DNA of 64,000 nucleotides from Hyphomicrobiaceae bacterium. Its GTDB lineage: Bacteria; Pseudomonadota; Alphaproteobacteria; Rhizobiales; Hyphomicrobiaceae. The notes under the pieces are model-generated. The model had not been told where the DNA came from and ran no database searches. It worked only from the letters and a program-made list of their open reading frames with translations. The first letter of the stretch is position 1, and each line of letters begins with the position of its first letter. The position numbers were made by a program, and so were the translations under genes. The stretch spans positions 124,001 to 188,000 of the forward strand of contig JAEUMD010000013.1 of assembly GCA_016793635.1 (NCBI GenBank), read 5' to 3'. Below, in pieces: positions 9,103 to 17,777 of this stretch.

Positions 9103-10161
9103 TCACGCCGCCTCGAGCACGGGATAGTCGAGGTAGCCCTCGGGTCCGGTGCCGTAGAACGTCGTGGGGTCGGGCGTGTTGAGCGTGGCGTTGGTGCGCA
9201 GGCGCTCGACAAGATCGGGATTGGCGATATACGCCTTGCCGAATGCAACGGCATCGGCTTCGCCTGCGGCGAGCACGCGCTCTGCGTCGTCGCGGGTGAA
9301 GCCCTCATTGGCGATCCACACTCCGCCGAACGCCCGCTTCAGCGCGGGGCCGATCCGACCGTCACCGGTATGCTCGCGCGCGCAGATGAAGGCGATACGC
9401 CGCTTGCCGAGCTCCCTTGCGACATAGCTGAACGTCTCGAGCCTGTTGCTGTCGCCCATGTCGTGAGCGTCGGTGCGCGGCGCCAAGTGAACGCCGACGC
9501 GGCCCGCGCCCCACACGTCGATGCACTGGTCCGTGACGGCAAGCAGCAGGCGGGCGCGGTTCTCGATGCTGCCGCCCCAGGCGTCGGTGCGCGTGTTGGT
9601 GCTGTCCTGAAGGAACTGGTCGAGCAGGTAGCCGTTGGCGCCGTGAATCTCGACACCGTCGAAGCCCGCGCGCCGGGCATTCTCCGCACCGCGCCGGTAG
9701 GCGGCTATGATGTCCGCAATTTCTTCCGTCGCGAGCGCGCGCGGAACCGGGTAGTCGGCCTTTGGCCGCACGAGGCTGACGTGTCCCTTCGCCGCGATGG
9801 CACTCGGCGCGATCGGCAGCGCGCCATCGAGATAGGATGGATGCGAAATGCGCCCGACGTGCCAGAGCTGTAGCACCATCGTGCCGCCGGCGGCGTGCAC
9901 GGCGGAGGTAATCGCTTTCCAGCCTTCGACCTGCTCGTCGGACCAGATGCCCGGCGTATCGGGGTAACCGACACCCATGGGATCGACGCTCGTCGCTTCC
10001 GAGATGATGAGCCCGGCTGCGGCGCGCTGCACGTAGTAGTCACGCATCATGGCGTTCGGCACGCGCCCGGGGCTCGCCCGGCAGCGTGTCAGCGGCGCCA
10101 TGATGATGCGGTTCCTGAGGTGGAGATCGCCCATCGAGATCGGATCGAGCAGATGCGGCAT
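9103..10161 (-). CDS. Old yellow enzyme family alkene reductase (NemA-like)
   Basis: 352 aa FMN-dependent TIM-barrel protein of the OYE/N-ethylmaleimide reductase class, which uses NAD(P)H to reduce activated C=C bonds and nitro compounds in the cytosol. Visible motifs: DPISMGDLHLRNRIIMAPLTR at the N-terminus, LQLWHVGRISHPSYL, the active-site stretch GVEIHGANGYLLDQFLQ with the His/Asn pair that binds the substrate carbonyl, then DAWGGSIENRARLLL. The C-terminus FYGTGPEGYLDYP is typical of NemA relatives. The ATG at 10161 is preceded by AGAGG. The physiological substrate cannot be told. It is a single gene ending at the aquaporin terminator. Confidence 0.93.
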   Translation of the reverse strand: MPHLLDPISMGDLHLRNRIIMAPLTRCRASPGRVPNAMMRDYYVQRAAAGLIISEATSVDPMGVGYPDTPGIWSDEQVEGWKAITSAVHAAGGTMVLQLWHVGRISHPSYLDGALPIAPSAIAAKGHVSLVRPKADYPVPRALATEEIADIIAAYRRGAENARRAGFDGVEIHGANGYLLDQFLQDSTNTRTDAWGGSIENRARLLLAVTDQCIDVWGAGRVGVHLAPRTDAHDMGDSNRLETFSYVARELGKRRIAFICAREHTGDGRIGPALKRAFGGVWIANEGFTRDDAERVLAAGEADAVAFGKAYIANPDLVERLRTNATLNTPDPTTFYGTGPEGYLDYPVLEAA

Positions 10162-10501
10162 GGAAAGCCTCTTGCTTGAACTTCGGGGAGAGGTGCACGG
10201 CGGGCGGGCTATCGCAGTGAGGCGCCGCACAGCATGTGCCGTAGATGTGCCCTGGTGAGGGCCGGGCAGCGGGCCGCCCGTCCACCCATGAGCGGAACTG
10301 CCTCTATATCGCTGCCGCGCGGACGAATGCGAGATCCGCCAGCTCGCGGTTCACGCAGTCGTGAGCCCGTGCGGATCAGGCATGCAATCGCGTTGGTGAT
10401 GAGGTTTTGACAAAGTTGATTTTGAATTCGAGAGACCGAACGTTTTCATCCGATCTGGGGAAAGGCACGCGGCCGGTTCGATCGTATCGCGCTTTGATAG
10501 C
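10162..10501 (+). other. Intergenic region between the OYE gene and the flippase gene
   Basis: 340 bp, no supported gene. It holds the promoter of the leftward OYE gene. A TTGACA lies near 10407 on the plus strand with no fitting -10. No clear terminator for the flippase gene was found. Confidence 0.3.
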
Positions 10502-11902
10502 TCACGCCTTGCGCCGCAGGTTGTGCCAAATTCCGATCTCGATGCCGAGACGACGGCGCGCGACGAAATAGTTCATGATCGCCGCCGTCACCAGCGCCGT
10601 GGCGGTAGCGCTAGCGGCGCCGACGATGCCGTATCGCGGCACGAGCAGGAAGTTGAGACCGATCGACAGCGCGGCCGTCAGCGAGAGAACGACGGCACTC
10701 AACCTCTGCTCGCCGAGCATGTTGAGCATGAACTCGCTCGGCCCCATCGCCGAGCGGAACAGGAAGCCGAGAACGAGGATGAACATCACGGGATAGCCGT
10801 CGGCGAACTGAGGCCCGAACAGCCAGAGCAGCGGCTTGCCGAGCGCCAGGATGGCAGCGGCGCAGGCAAGCGATGGCCAAAACGTCCAGCTCACCGCGTC
10901 GCGAATGAAGGCTTCGAGGCCGGCGCGGTCGCCGCGGGCATTGAGAGCGGAAAAGCGGTTGGCGACCGCGCTGCCGACCGCGTAGTGCACGAACATGATG
11001 AGGCTCATCGTTTTCGCTGCGGCGAAATAGATGCCGACCTCGGTCGGGGAGAGGTAGCGCGAGATGATGAGCACGTCGGCGTTCTGCAGCACGATTTCGG
11101 CGGCACCGATCACGAGTAGCGGCGCCGCGTAGCGGAGCCAGTGGCCGAAGATGTAGCGGCGCGGGCCGGCCTCCACAGTCGCTTCGATGCGGCGATTGAC
11201 GAGCAGCGTCTGCACCGCCGCCGTCGCCCACGTCGCGAAAATCGCGGCACCCGCCGCGGTCGTCGCATTCATGGTGAGGCCAGCGAGATGGGCGGCACCC
11301 ATCGTCAGTAACAGCAGAAGAGGTCGCAGGACGTAGGGAGGCGCAAGGGCGACGCCCATCCAGGCGAATCCGCGGCCAATGCCATCCTGTACGTCGGTGA
11401 TCGCATAGAGCGGCACGCATACGAGGCCGAGATAGAGCGGCAGGACGTAGTGGCTGTCGATGTAGGGAGCGAGCGGGATCAAGCCGGCCATTCCGGCCGT
11501 CGCGATGAATGTTCCGACCGCGAGTGTCGAGAGGCGTCCGCCGCGCACGAGGCCACGCAGAAGTTCATGCTCGCCCTTCTCGCGGTACTCGGGAAGCAAT
11601 CGGATCATGGTCAGGTTGAGACCAAGATGCGAGAGGCCGCCGAGCACCAGCACCCACGTCCACACGAACACGTAGATGCCGTACTCGTAGCTGCCCATCC
11701 AACGCGCGAGCGCGATCTGCGAGAGATAGAGGAGGCCTGCGCTGGTCACGCGCACGAGAAAGGCCGTAAGGGCATCACGCTGCGCGCGGGTCTGATCGCT
11801 ATCGCCGTCGAGGATCGCGCGGGCGCGCTCCCTCGCGAGGCGCAGCAGCGGCTTCTGCTCGTTCGCGCGAAGGGCTTGCGCGGATATCGTGTCGTGAATC
11901 AT
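10502..11902 (-). CDS. Polysaccharide/O-antigen flippase (MOP superfamily)
   Basis: 466 aa integral membrane protein with about 12-14 hydrophobic segments. It has the features of lipid-linked oligosaccharide flippases of the Wzx/RfbX group: the first helix contains TSAGLLYLSQIALARWMGSYEYG, and later segments carry many small residues. A ~45-residue charged cytoplasmic N-terminus precedes the first helix. It probably moves an undecaprenyl-linked glycan across the inner membrane, but no glycosyltransferase cluster adjoins it; the nearest GT2 gene is 7 kb away. The ATG at 11902 (MIHDTISAQ) follows GCGAGGG; a GTG six codons upstream is the alternative start. Confidence 0.85.
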   Translation of the reverse strand: MIHDTISAQALRANEQKPLLRLARERARAILDGDSDQTRAQRDALTAFLVRVTSAGLLYLSQIALARWMGSYEYGIYVFVWTWVLVLGGLSHLGLNLTMIRLLPEYREKGEHELLRGLVRGGRLSTLAVGTFIATAGMAGLIPLAPYIDSHYVLPLYLGLVCVPLYAITDVQDGIGRGFAWMGVALAPPYVLRPLLLLLTMGAAHLAGLTMNATTAAGAAIFATWATAAVQTLLVNRRIEATVEAGPRRYIFGHWLRYAAPLLVIGAAEIVLQNADVLIISRYLSPTEVGIYFAAAKTMSLIMFVHYAVGSAVANRFSALNARGDRAGLEAFIRDAVSWTFWPSLACAAAILALGKPLLWLFGPQFADGYPVMFILVLGFLFRSAMGPSEFMLNMLGEQRLSAVVLSLTAALSIGLNFLLVPRYGIVGAASATATALVTAAIMNYFVARRRLGIEIGIWHNLRRKA

Positions 11903-11941
11903 GGGCCCTCGCAGCGCCACGACACTCGATCGTGGGTGGAC

Positions 11942-12169
11942 TCAACTCGCTTGCAGGCGCCGCCGCTCACGTTGGCGCACCAGCTCGGCAACCCCCGCCC
12001 ACGCCCACGATCTGCCAGCGTCGCCTTTCTCGGAGTGGAGGCTCGAGAAGAACTCGGCGACATCGGCGGCGTGCAACCCGTGCCGTCCTTCCAGCGTTGC
12101 CGCCATGAACTCGACCTCGCGCGGAGTCGGGGTCGCGTCTTCGTCAGGGTGCCAACCGGATGCCATCAT
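11942..12169 (-). CDS. Small conserved-looking protein of unknown function
   Basis: 75 aa, soluble, no signal peptide. The sequence has a plausible globular composition (TPTPREVEFMAATLEGRHG, then DVAEFFSSLHSEKGD and SWAWAGVAELVRQR) and resembles short uncharacterised alphaproteobacterial proteins. It lies just upstream of the flippase gene on the same strand, 39 bp apart, so the two may be cotranscribed. No function can be assigned. Confidence 0.6.
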   Translation of the reverse strand: MMASGWHPDEDATPTPREVEFMAATLEGRHGLHAADVAEFFSSLHSEKGDAGRSWAWAGVAELVRQRERRRLQAS

Positions 12170-12375
12170 ATTCGCCTCAAGGCCACGTTAACGGGCTCGT
12201 TTCACTGTTCGGTGCGTTCACGGTTCGGTAAGCAAGATGGAAGCCAACGGCGTCGATCCATTGTATGCTTCTACGAGTTGCCGGGAGTTCGATCAGGCGG
12301 AGCACCGCTGACGGCCGACCGGAATGAGGCGCTCACAAGGCGATCCCGGCCGAGGCTGCGGCCAAGGAGGCACCC

Positions 12376-12759
12376 ATGTTGCGCAGGTACGACCGCTGCG
12401 GGATCTCGGGCTGCGCCTCACGCGCGATGCCTGTACGTGATCGCTCCGCGCCGTTGTCTAAATCGGGACGGACGTTTGTGCCGTTCCGGGCCATCGTCGC
12501 TCTTGCGGCGACCGTTCTGACGTCGGGCATCGCTCAATCCGCTGCGGCCGCCGATCAAGGTGCACCGCCAGCAGATATCGTTGAGCCACCTGGCGTGATC
12601 GTCGCTCCGCCCGGACAAACCAGCCCGTCGCCCGACGATATCGATACGCGACAGGATCCCTCGGGCACGGACCAGGACGGCGGGGCGGCGGCGCGTCCGC
12701 AACCCGATGTCGGCGGCGGCTGCCCATATCGCGGACGCCGTCTCGAGCTGATCGTTTAA
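12376..12759 (+). CDS. Small secreted Pro/Asp-rich protein, unknown function
   Basis: 127 aa. A perfect AAGGAGG lies 6 nt before the ATG, the strongest ribosome site in this part of the window. A basic N-terminus of ~37 residues is followed by a hydrophobic segment (VPFRAIVALAATVLTSGIA) and an AQSAAAA-type signal peptidase I site. The mature part is short, Pro/Asp/Gln-rich and probably disordered. The long positively charged stretch before the hydrophobic core is unusual, so an internal start is possible. A strong terminator follows. No homology recognised. Confidence 0.6.
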   Translation: MLRRYDRCGISGCASRAMPVRDRSAPLSKSGRTFVPFRAIVALAATVLTSGIAQSAAAADQGAPPADIVEPPGVIVAPPGQTSPSPDDIDTRQDPSGTDQDGGAAARPQPDVGGGCPYRGRRLELIV

Positions 12760-12781
12760 GCCGGATTGCGTTTGGAATTGA

Positions 12782-12810
12782 AAAGCCCTGGCGCACGGCG
12801 CCAGGGCTTT
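12782..12810. terminator. Bidirectional terminator
   Basis: Perfect 13-bp stem AAAGCCCTGGCGC/GCGCCAGGGCTTT with a 3-nt loop ACG, A-rich on one side and T-rich on the other. It lies between the convergent small secreted-protein gene and nadQ and can serve both. Confidence 0.85.
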
Positions 12811-12843
12811 CCGATTGTCTGCCGTTCGTGCGTGTCGAGCGAC

Positions 12844-13899
12844 TCAGCCGCGGCCCGGCTTCACGCGCACGCCTGGCGCTGGACGCTCGAGCAGCACTTC
12901 GCGCCGGAAACGGAACAGCTTGGCGGGACGGCCGCCGGTTCGCGTTTTCATTTCTCCGGTCGGTTCGACGAGGCCGGCGCTTTCGACCAGACGGCGGAAG
13001 TTCTGCTTATGCAGGTGCGGTCCTAGGATCGCCTCCACCGTCTTCTGCAACTCGAACAGCGTGAACTCGCGCGGCATCAGCTCGAAGATCACCGGGCGAT
13101 ACTTGATCTTTGCGCGCACGCGGCTGATCGCGGTGGCGAGGATGCGGCGATGATCGAATGCCATCGGCGCGCCCAGCTCCACGGCATCCTCGTTGGCGGC
13201 CGCAAACTCCGGGCGATCACGTCGCGCTTCGTCGATGAGACCTGCTTCGTAAAGAATCTCGTAGCGCTCGAGCACCTTCTCCTCGTCCCACGACGAGTTG
13301 TCGACACCGAAGCACATTCGCAGGCGATCCTCGCGCAGCAGCGGACGGCTGGGCGCGGGCCGAAGTTGCGGCATCGCCGCCCACGACTTCAGGCGCGGCA
13401 TGATGACGTCGTCGAGAATTCCAGGCCGGCCGCGCCGCCAATCCTCCCACGGGAAGAAATGGTACCAGCTCCGCCAGCTTCCGCGCTGGAGCTCCTCGAT
13501 CGATTCGATATAGGTGAGCGCGAGGTAACCGATCGAGACCACGTGCGGATCACGATCGTCGGCCAAGGCATGGCGGCCGCGGTCACCGAATGTGTAGAGC
13601 TGTTCGACATAGCCGAAGTCGAGGCCAGTCTGCTCTCGAACCCAGGACCTCAGTCCGATCTCGAGCGTGCGATGCTCGACCGGAGAGAATGGCCCTGATG
13701 GAAGGCTCTCGATGGAGCCGCTGCCGTCGCCGGCCGGCTCGCGCACCACGAGCACGACAGGCTCGTCGTTGTGGACCGAAACGATCGCGGCATTCAGTCC
13801 GATCTCAACGGCGGAACATTCTGTTCGCGTCATTTCTTCGCGTGCCATTGCGGGGCGGCGAGCGGCCGCCGCATTGGCGATATCGAGTGCATGTTTCAA
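12844..13899 (-). CDS. nadQ: NadQ-type NAD biosynthesis regulator (Nudix-like + winged helix)
   Basis: 351 aa. The N-terminal half is a Nudix-like fold (AAIVSVHNDEPVVLVVRE, then the region LEIGLRSWVREQTGLDFGYV where an active Nudix box would be). The canonical GX5EX7REUXEEXGU box is not intact, so it is probably a ligand-sensing, non-hydrolysing domain. The C-terminal ~100 residues form the winged helix of NrtR-like regulators: RVRAKIKYRPVIFELMPREF, LFELQKTVEAILG and NFRRLVESAGLVEPTG. In Alphaproteobacteria this architecture belongs to NadQ (COG4111), a repressor of NAD synthesis genes. No nad genes are in this window, so targets must lie elsewhere. The start is uncertain; GGGGG lies 12 nt before this ATG. 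Confidence 0.82.
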   Translation of the reverse strand: MKHALDIANAAAARRPAMAREEMTRTECSAVEIGLNAAIVSVHNDEPVVLVVREPAGDGSGSIESLPSGPFSPVEHRTLEIGLRSWVREQTGLDFGYVEQLYTFGDRGRHALADDRDPHVVSIGYLALTYIESIEELQRGSWRSWYHFFPWEDWRRGRPGILDDVIMPRLKSWAAMPQLRPAPSRPLLREDRLRMCFGVDNSSWDEEKVLERYEILYEAGLIDEARRDRPEFAAANEDAVELGAPMAFDHRRILATAISRVRAKIKYRPVIFELMPREFTLFELQKTVEAILGPHLHKQNFRRLVESAGLVEPTGEMKTRTGGRPAKLFRFRREVLLERPAPGVRVKPGRG

Positions 13900-14044
13900 T
13901 CAAACCCCCGAGCATGGCGTTCAGATCCTCCCGGGAGTCCGACTATGCGCCGATCGTGGCGTTTTTCGGAACAAATGATGTGCCATGGCACGGGCAGCAT
14001 TCGGACATGTGTTTAATGCAAGGTCCGGCCGCGTGCACAGCGAG

Positions 14045-14704
14045 TTACAAAGCGAGCTCTGTGAACCTCGCGAGAAAGCGGCGCTGCGCCTCCGCAGCGT
14101 GCCAGGGCTCGAGCCTCTCGAGTGAACCGACAAGCTCGGGGCCAAGCCCTTCAGGCATGCCAAAATAGAGGTACGCCTCGTCCCTGCCGAAGCCCGCGAG
14201 AACGGTTGCCTCGAAGAACGCGGCGATGCGATCCGCGCTCTTGATCTCATGGGAAACGGTGTCTGGCAGTTGCTCCGGCAAGTCGAAGCGGCGGTGGATT
14301 GCGGCGAGAAGCCGATTCTCGAATGCTTTGTAGTCGAGCCCGATGGCGGTTTTGAACGGACTGATGAGATCGCCCACCACATATTCGGGTGCGTCGTGCA
14401 GCAGTGCCGCTAGAAGCCAGGGGCGCTCCCAGCCCGGATTGCGCGCGTGCGCGATGTCCTGGACGATAAGAACGTGCTGGGCAACGGAGAATGCGTGGGC
14501 CCCGGTGGTCTGGCCGTTCCACCGTGCGACACGCGCGAGGCCGTGGGCAATGTCCTCGATCTCGATGTCTGCTGGAGCGGGATCGAGCAGGTCGAGGCGG
14601 CGGCCGGAAAGCATGCGCTGCCAGGCGCGCGGCGGCGCGGCAGGAGTCTTGTCGGTAGTTGCGCCAGGGCTCGCCACGCGAGCATCGGTCGTCGGGTCTT
14701 TCAT
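14045..14704 (-). CDS. HD-domain phosphohydrolase (YfbR-like)
   Basis: 219 aa soluble protein. After a Pro/Thr-rich N-terminus, residues 30-215 form an HD domain: HAFSVAQHVLIV supplies the first histidine (H77), LLHDAPEYVVGD the HD pair (H103, D104), and a later KSADRIAAFFEA supplies the final Asp. E. coli YfbR, with the same pattern, is a 5'-deoxyribonucleotidase; activity here is inferred. The ATG at 14704 starts the coherent sequence; the frame is open further upstream but becomes Arg-rich there and overlaps tag. It follows tag by 13 bp on the same strand and so probably belongs to the ygfZ-tag-HD operon. Confidence 0.87.
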   Translation of the reverse strand: MKDPTTDARVASPGATTDKTPAAPPRAWQRMLSGRRLDLLDPAPADIEIEDIAHGLARVARWNGQTTGAHAFSVAQHVLIVQDIAHARNPGWERPWLLAALLHDAPEYVVGDLISPFKTAIGLDYKAFENRLLAAIHRRFDLPEQLPDTVSHEIKSADRIAAFFEATVLAGFGRDEAYLYFGMPEGLGPELVGSLERLEPWHAAEAQRRFLARFTELAL

Positions 14705-14717
14705 CGTGGTCTCGATA

Positions 14718-15353
14718 TCAACGGTGCGGCGGCACGAATGACTTCTGCAGGCGTGCGCATGGGCCATGGCGATGGCAGCTGGCGATGTGATCGTTAACCA
14801 TGCCGACCGATTGCATGAACGCATAGACCGTTGTCGGCCCGACGAAGCGGAAGCCGTGAGCCTTGAGCACCTTCGACATGCGCCGCGACGCGAGTGTTTC
14901 TGCGGGAGCTTCGGCGATGCTGGAGAGCGGCGCGCGCGCCGTCGTATCCTCACGCGCAATCTGCCACAGCATGGTGGCTAGGCTGGTTTGTTCGGAGAGC
15001 GCGAGCATGGCGCGCGCATTGTCGATCGTCGCTTCGATCTTGGCGCGGTTGCGGACGATGCCGGCGTCGCCCATCAGCCGTTCGATGTCGGCGGTACCGT
15101 AGCGGGCGATGCGCTCGGGATCGAAGCGGTGAAAGGCGGCACGGAAATTTTCGCGCTTGCGCAGGATCGTCAGCCAGGAGAGACCGGCCTGGAAACCCTC
15201 CAGCACGAGCTTTTCGAAAAGGGCCCGATCGTCGGCTTGCGGCACGCCCCACTCCTCGTCGTGGTAGCGCGCATAGAGATCGTCGGCGATGCCCGACCAG
15301 GGGCAGCGGACCAATTCCGCGCCGGGCGGCGCTGCTTTAGCTCGACCGCTCAT
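14718..15353 (-). CDS. tag: DNA-3-methyladenine glycosylase I
   Basis: 211 aa, close to the family's usual 190-200. Tag excises 3-methyladenine from alkylated DNA. The zinc-binding framework is complete: RCPWSG near the N-terminus, YHDEEWGVP, and HIASCHRH near the C-terminus. The substrate-binding stretch FEKLVLEGFQAGLSWLTILRK and the GFRFVGPTTVYAFMQSVGMVNDH region are canonical. It starts 7 bp after the stop of ygfZ on the same strand, so the two are cotranscribed. Confidence 0.96.
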   Translation of the reverse strand: MSGRAKAAPPGAELVRCPWSGIADDLYARYHDEEWGVPQADDRALFEKLVLEGFQAGLSWLTILRKRENFRAAFHRFDPERIARYGTADIERLMGDAGIVRNRAKIEATIDNARAMLALSEQTSLATMLWQIAREDTTARAPLSSIAEAPAETLASRRMSKVLKAHGFRFVGPTTVYAFMQSVGMVNDHIASCHRHGPCARLQKSFVPPHR

Positions 15354-15360
15354 TACCAGC

Positions 15361-16245
15361 TCACGGGCTCTGCGGCCGTTCGGCGACGCTGCGGCGGTAA
15401 CGTTCCACAGCCTCTGGATCGACCTCGATGCCAGCGCCGCCGGCCGTCAACGGCTGTCCCTTGTCGAGCGCTTCCGCTACCCGGTCGATGCGCAGCAGCG
15501 CGAGTGCCTTGCCGGCCGCCACGGTGCCGATGGTGCCGATGACTGCGTCGCCCGCCCGCACCTCGCCGTCTGTCGTCAGCGCGCCGCCGGTGAAACGCAC
15601 CACGCGTTTGCGTACGACGGTCTTGTGCTGCATGCGGCTGACGACCTCCTGGCCGACGTAGCAGCCCTTGCGGAACGATACCGAGCCCATCAAGTCGTAG
15701 TTGGCCTCGTGCGGGAATGTGTCGCCCAGGGCGAAGTCGCTGCCGGCTTCCGCGATCGCGCAGCGGATTCGCGCGGCATCGTAATCGGCGCGGGTGGCCG
15801 CTTCGGCGTTGGCGAGGTCGCGGCGCCAGTTGCTGGAAAGCGAGGCGAGGTAGCGGTTGCCGAGCCCGGGCGCGCGCGGATCGGGAAAGACGAGCGTATG
15901 GGCCGAATGTTGGCCTTCGCCCGCGCCGATGTCCCAGGCCGCTGCCACGCTGTAGTCGGCCGAAACGTCGGCGATCGTAACCGCCGCGCGCAGCTTGTAC
16001 ATTTCCAGGCGTTGCTTGAGCGGTGCAACGGAGGTGCGCGCCGTTTCGATCAACAGATCGTCTGCGGCTTTGACGACCAAGAAGTCGAACTGGATCTTGC
16101 CTTGCGCGCTGAGCAGGCCAGCGTGCAGTGCCGGCGCCTCGTCGAGGCGCTGCATGTCGTTGGTGATGATGCCTTGCAGGAGCTTGACGGTATCTGGACC
16201 GGAAAGGCGGAGCACGCCACGGTCAGGCAGAAGCGCTAGTCGCAT
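15361..16245 (-). CDS. ygfZ: YgfZ/GcvT-like folate-binding protein
   Basis: 294 aa. It carries the defining motif KGCYVGQEVVSRMQ and an N-terminal GcvT-type fold (LSGPDTVKLLQGIITNDMQ). YgfZ proteins bind tetrahydrofolate and support biogenesis or repair of Fe-S enzymes such as MiaB. The conserved Cys of the motif is present. It is divergent from the dihydroorotase-like gene 139 bp away, a pairing common in Hyphomicrobiales, and leads into tag. Confidence 0.95.
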   Translation of the reverse strand: MRLALLPDRGVLRLSGPDTVKLLQGIITNDMQRLDEAPALHAGLLSAQGKIQFDFLVVKAADDLLIETARTSVAPLKQRLEMYKLRAAVTIADVSADYSVAAAWDIGAGEGQHSAHTLVFPDPRAPGLGNRYLASLSSNWRRDLANAEAATRADYDAARIRCAIAEAGSDFALGDTFPHEANYDLMGSVSFRKGCYVGQEVVSRMQHKTVVRKRVVRFTGGALTTDGEVRAGDAVIGTIGTVAAGKALALLRIDRVAEALDKGQPLTAGGAGIEVDPEAVERYRRSVAERPQSP

Positions 16246-16384
16246 GGTCGTCCATCCTGAAGCCCGGGCCGTCGCGCCGAGGCTTGGTTTCTCACCCGTT
16301 AGGATTTAGGTATCGGCGCTGGGCCGCTATGGCAAGGTGTCCGGGGCGCGGGCGTGAGCCGGCCCGACGGGAAGGGAGGCGGCG

Positions 16385-17716
16385 ATGACCGCGAGCTACG
16401 ATCTCATTCTGAAGGGCGGCACCGTCGTCAATCACGACGGCGAGGCGGTGCGCGATATCGCCATCACCGATGGACGGATCGCCGACCTCGGCCCGCTGCC
16501 GCACGCGAAGGCGGCAGAGGTGGTCGATGCAACCGGATTGCACATCCTTCCCGGCGTCGTCGATTCCCAGGTCCACTTCCGCGAGCCGGGCCTCGAGCAC
16601 AAAGAGGATCTCGAATCGGGCAGCCGCGCCGCCGTCATGGGTGGCGTCACGGCGGTCTTCGAGATGCCGAACACGAAGCCGCTCACCACCACCGCAGAGC
16701 TTCTGGCCGACAAGGTTCGCCGGGCGAGGAATCGGATGTTCTGCGACTTCGCGTTCTACGTCGGCGGCACACGCGAGAACGTTCACGATATTCCCGCGCT
16801 CGAGCGGCTCGAAGGGTCGGCCGGCATCAAGGTGTTCATGGGCTCGTCAACGGGCGATCTGCTGGTCGACGACGAATCGTCGCTCGACCGCATCATCGCG
16901 CGCATTTCCCGCCGCGCCGCTTTTCACGCCGAGGATGAAGCGCGCCTCGTTTCGCGCATGGGCGAGCGCGTCCCCGGTAATCCTTCCTCGCATCCGGTCT
17001 GGCGCGACGAGGAGGCGGCGGTAATCGCCACTTCGCGCCTCGCGCGTCTCGCTGAAAAGCATCGCCGTCGGGTGCACGTGCTGCATATCTCGAGCGCCGC
17101 AGAGATGACGTACCTCGCCGGGCACAAGGATTGGGTCTCGGTCGAGGTGACACCTCACCACCTGACACTTGCCGCGCCGGACTGTTACGAGCGCCTCGGC
17201 ACCTACGCCCAGATGAACCCGCCGGTGCGCGACGAGCGCCATCGCGAGGCGATCTGGTGGGGTGTGCGCTCGGGCGTCGTCGACGTGCTCGGCTCCGACC
17301 ATGCGCCGCATACGCGCGAGGAAAAGGATCATTCCTATCCAGGTTCGCATTCCGGGATGACGGGTGTGCAGACGCTGGTTCCCATCATGCTCGACCACGT
17401 AAACGCCGGCCGGCTGTCGTTGCAGCGTTTCGTCGATCTGACGAGCCACGGCCCGCAACGATTGTTCGGCATGATCGGCAAGGGGCGGATCGCCGCCGGC
17501 TACGATGCCGATCTCACCATCGTAGATTTGAAGCGGCGCGAGACGATCACGCATGCGTGGATGGAAAGCCGCGCGGGCTGGACACCGTACGACGGGAAGG
17601 AAGTCACGGGCTGGCCGGTCGGAACGTTCGTGCGCGGACGCCGCGTGATGTGGCAAGGCGAGATCATCGCTCCCGCCGCGGGGCAGCCTGTCAGGTTCCT
17701 CGAGGGCCAGGTGTGA
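16385..17716 (+). CDS. Dihydroorotase-like amidohydrolase (QxH variant)
   Basis: 443 aa cyclic amidohydrolase of the class I dihydroorotase type. Family landmarks: DLILKGGTVVNHDGE, GLHILPGVVDSQVHFREPG, AVMGGVTAVFEMPNT, VHVLHISSAAEM, VEVTPHHLTL and LGSDHAPHTREEKD. The first metal-binding HxH motif reads Q62-V-H64, so one histidine ligand is replaced by glutamine; the later His and Asp ligands remain. Sequences with QVH are found in a known subgroup annotated as dihydroorotase. It may catalyse carbamoyl-aspartate cyclisation in pyrimidine synthesis with altered metal binding, or another amidohydrolase reaction. No pyrB or other pyr gene is adjacent. It is divergent from ygfZ, with the ATG at 16385 after GGGAGGCGG. 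Confidence 0.85.
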   Translation: MTASYDLILKGGTVVNHDGEAVRDIAITDGRIADLGPLPHAKAAEVVDATGLHILPGVVDSQVHFREPGLEHKEDLESGSRAAVMGGVTAVFEMPNTKPLTTTAELLADKVRRARNRMFCDFAFYVGGTRENVHDIPALERLEGSAGIKVFMGSSTGDLLVDDESSLDRIIARISRRAAFHAEDEARLVSRMGERVPGNPSSHPVWRDEEAAVIATSRLARLAEKHRRRVHVLHISSAAEMTYLAGHKDWVSVEVTPHHLTLAAPDCYERLGTYAQMNPPVRDERHREAIWWGVRSGVVDVLGSDHAPHTREEKDHSYPGSHSGMTGVQTLVPIMLDHVNAGRLSLQRFVDLTSHGPQRLFGMIGKGRIAAGYDADLTIVDLKRRETITHAWMESRAGWTPYDGKEVTGWPVGTFVRGRRVMWQGEIIAPAAGQPVRFLEGQV

Positions 17717-17777
17717 TACGCGGTGCGAATGATAGAGACGGAAGAGATACGCTCTTCCAACGAGTCGCAATCGCTCT

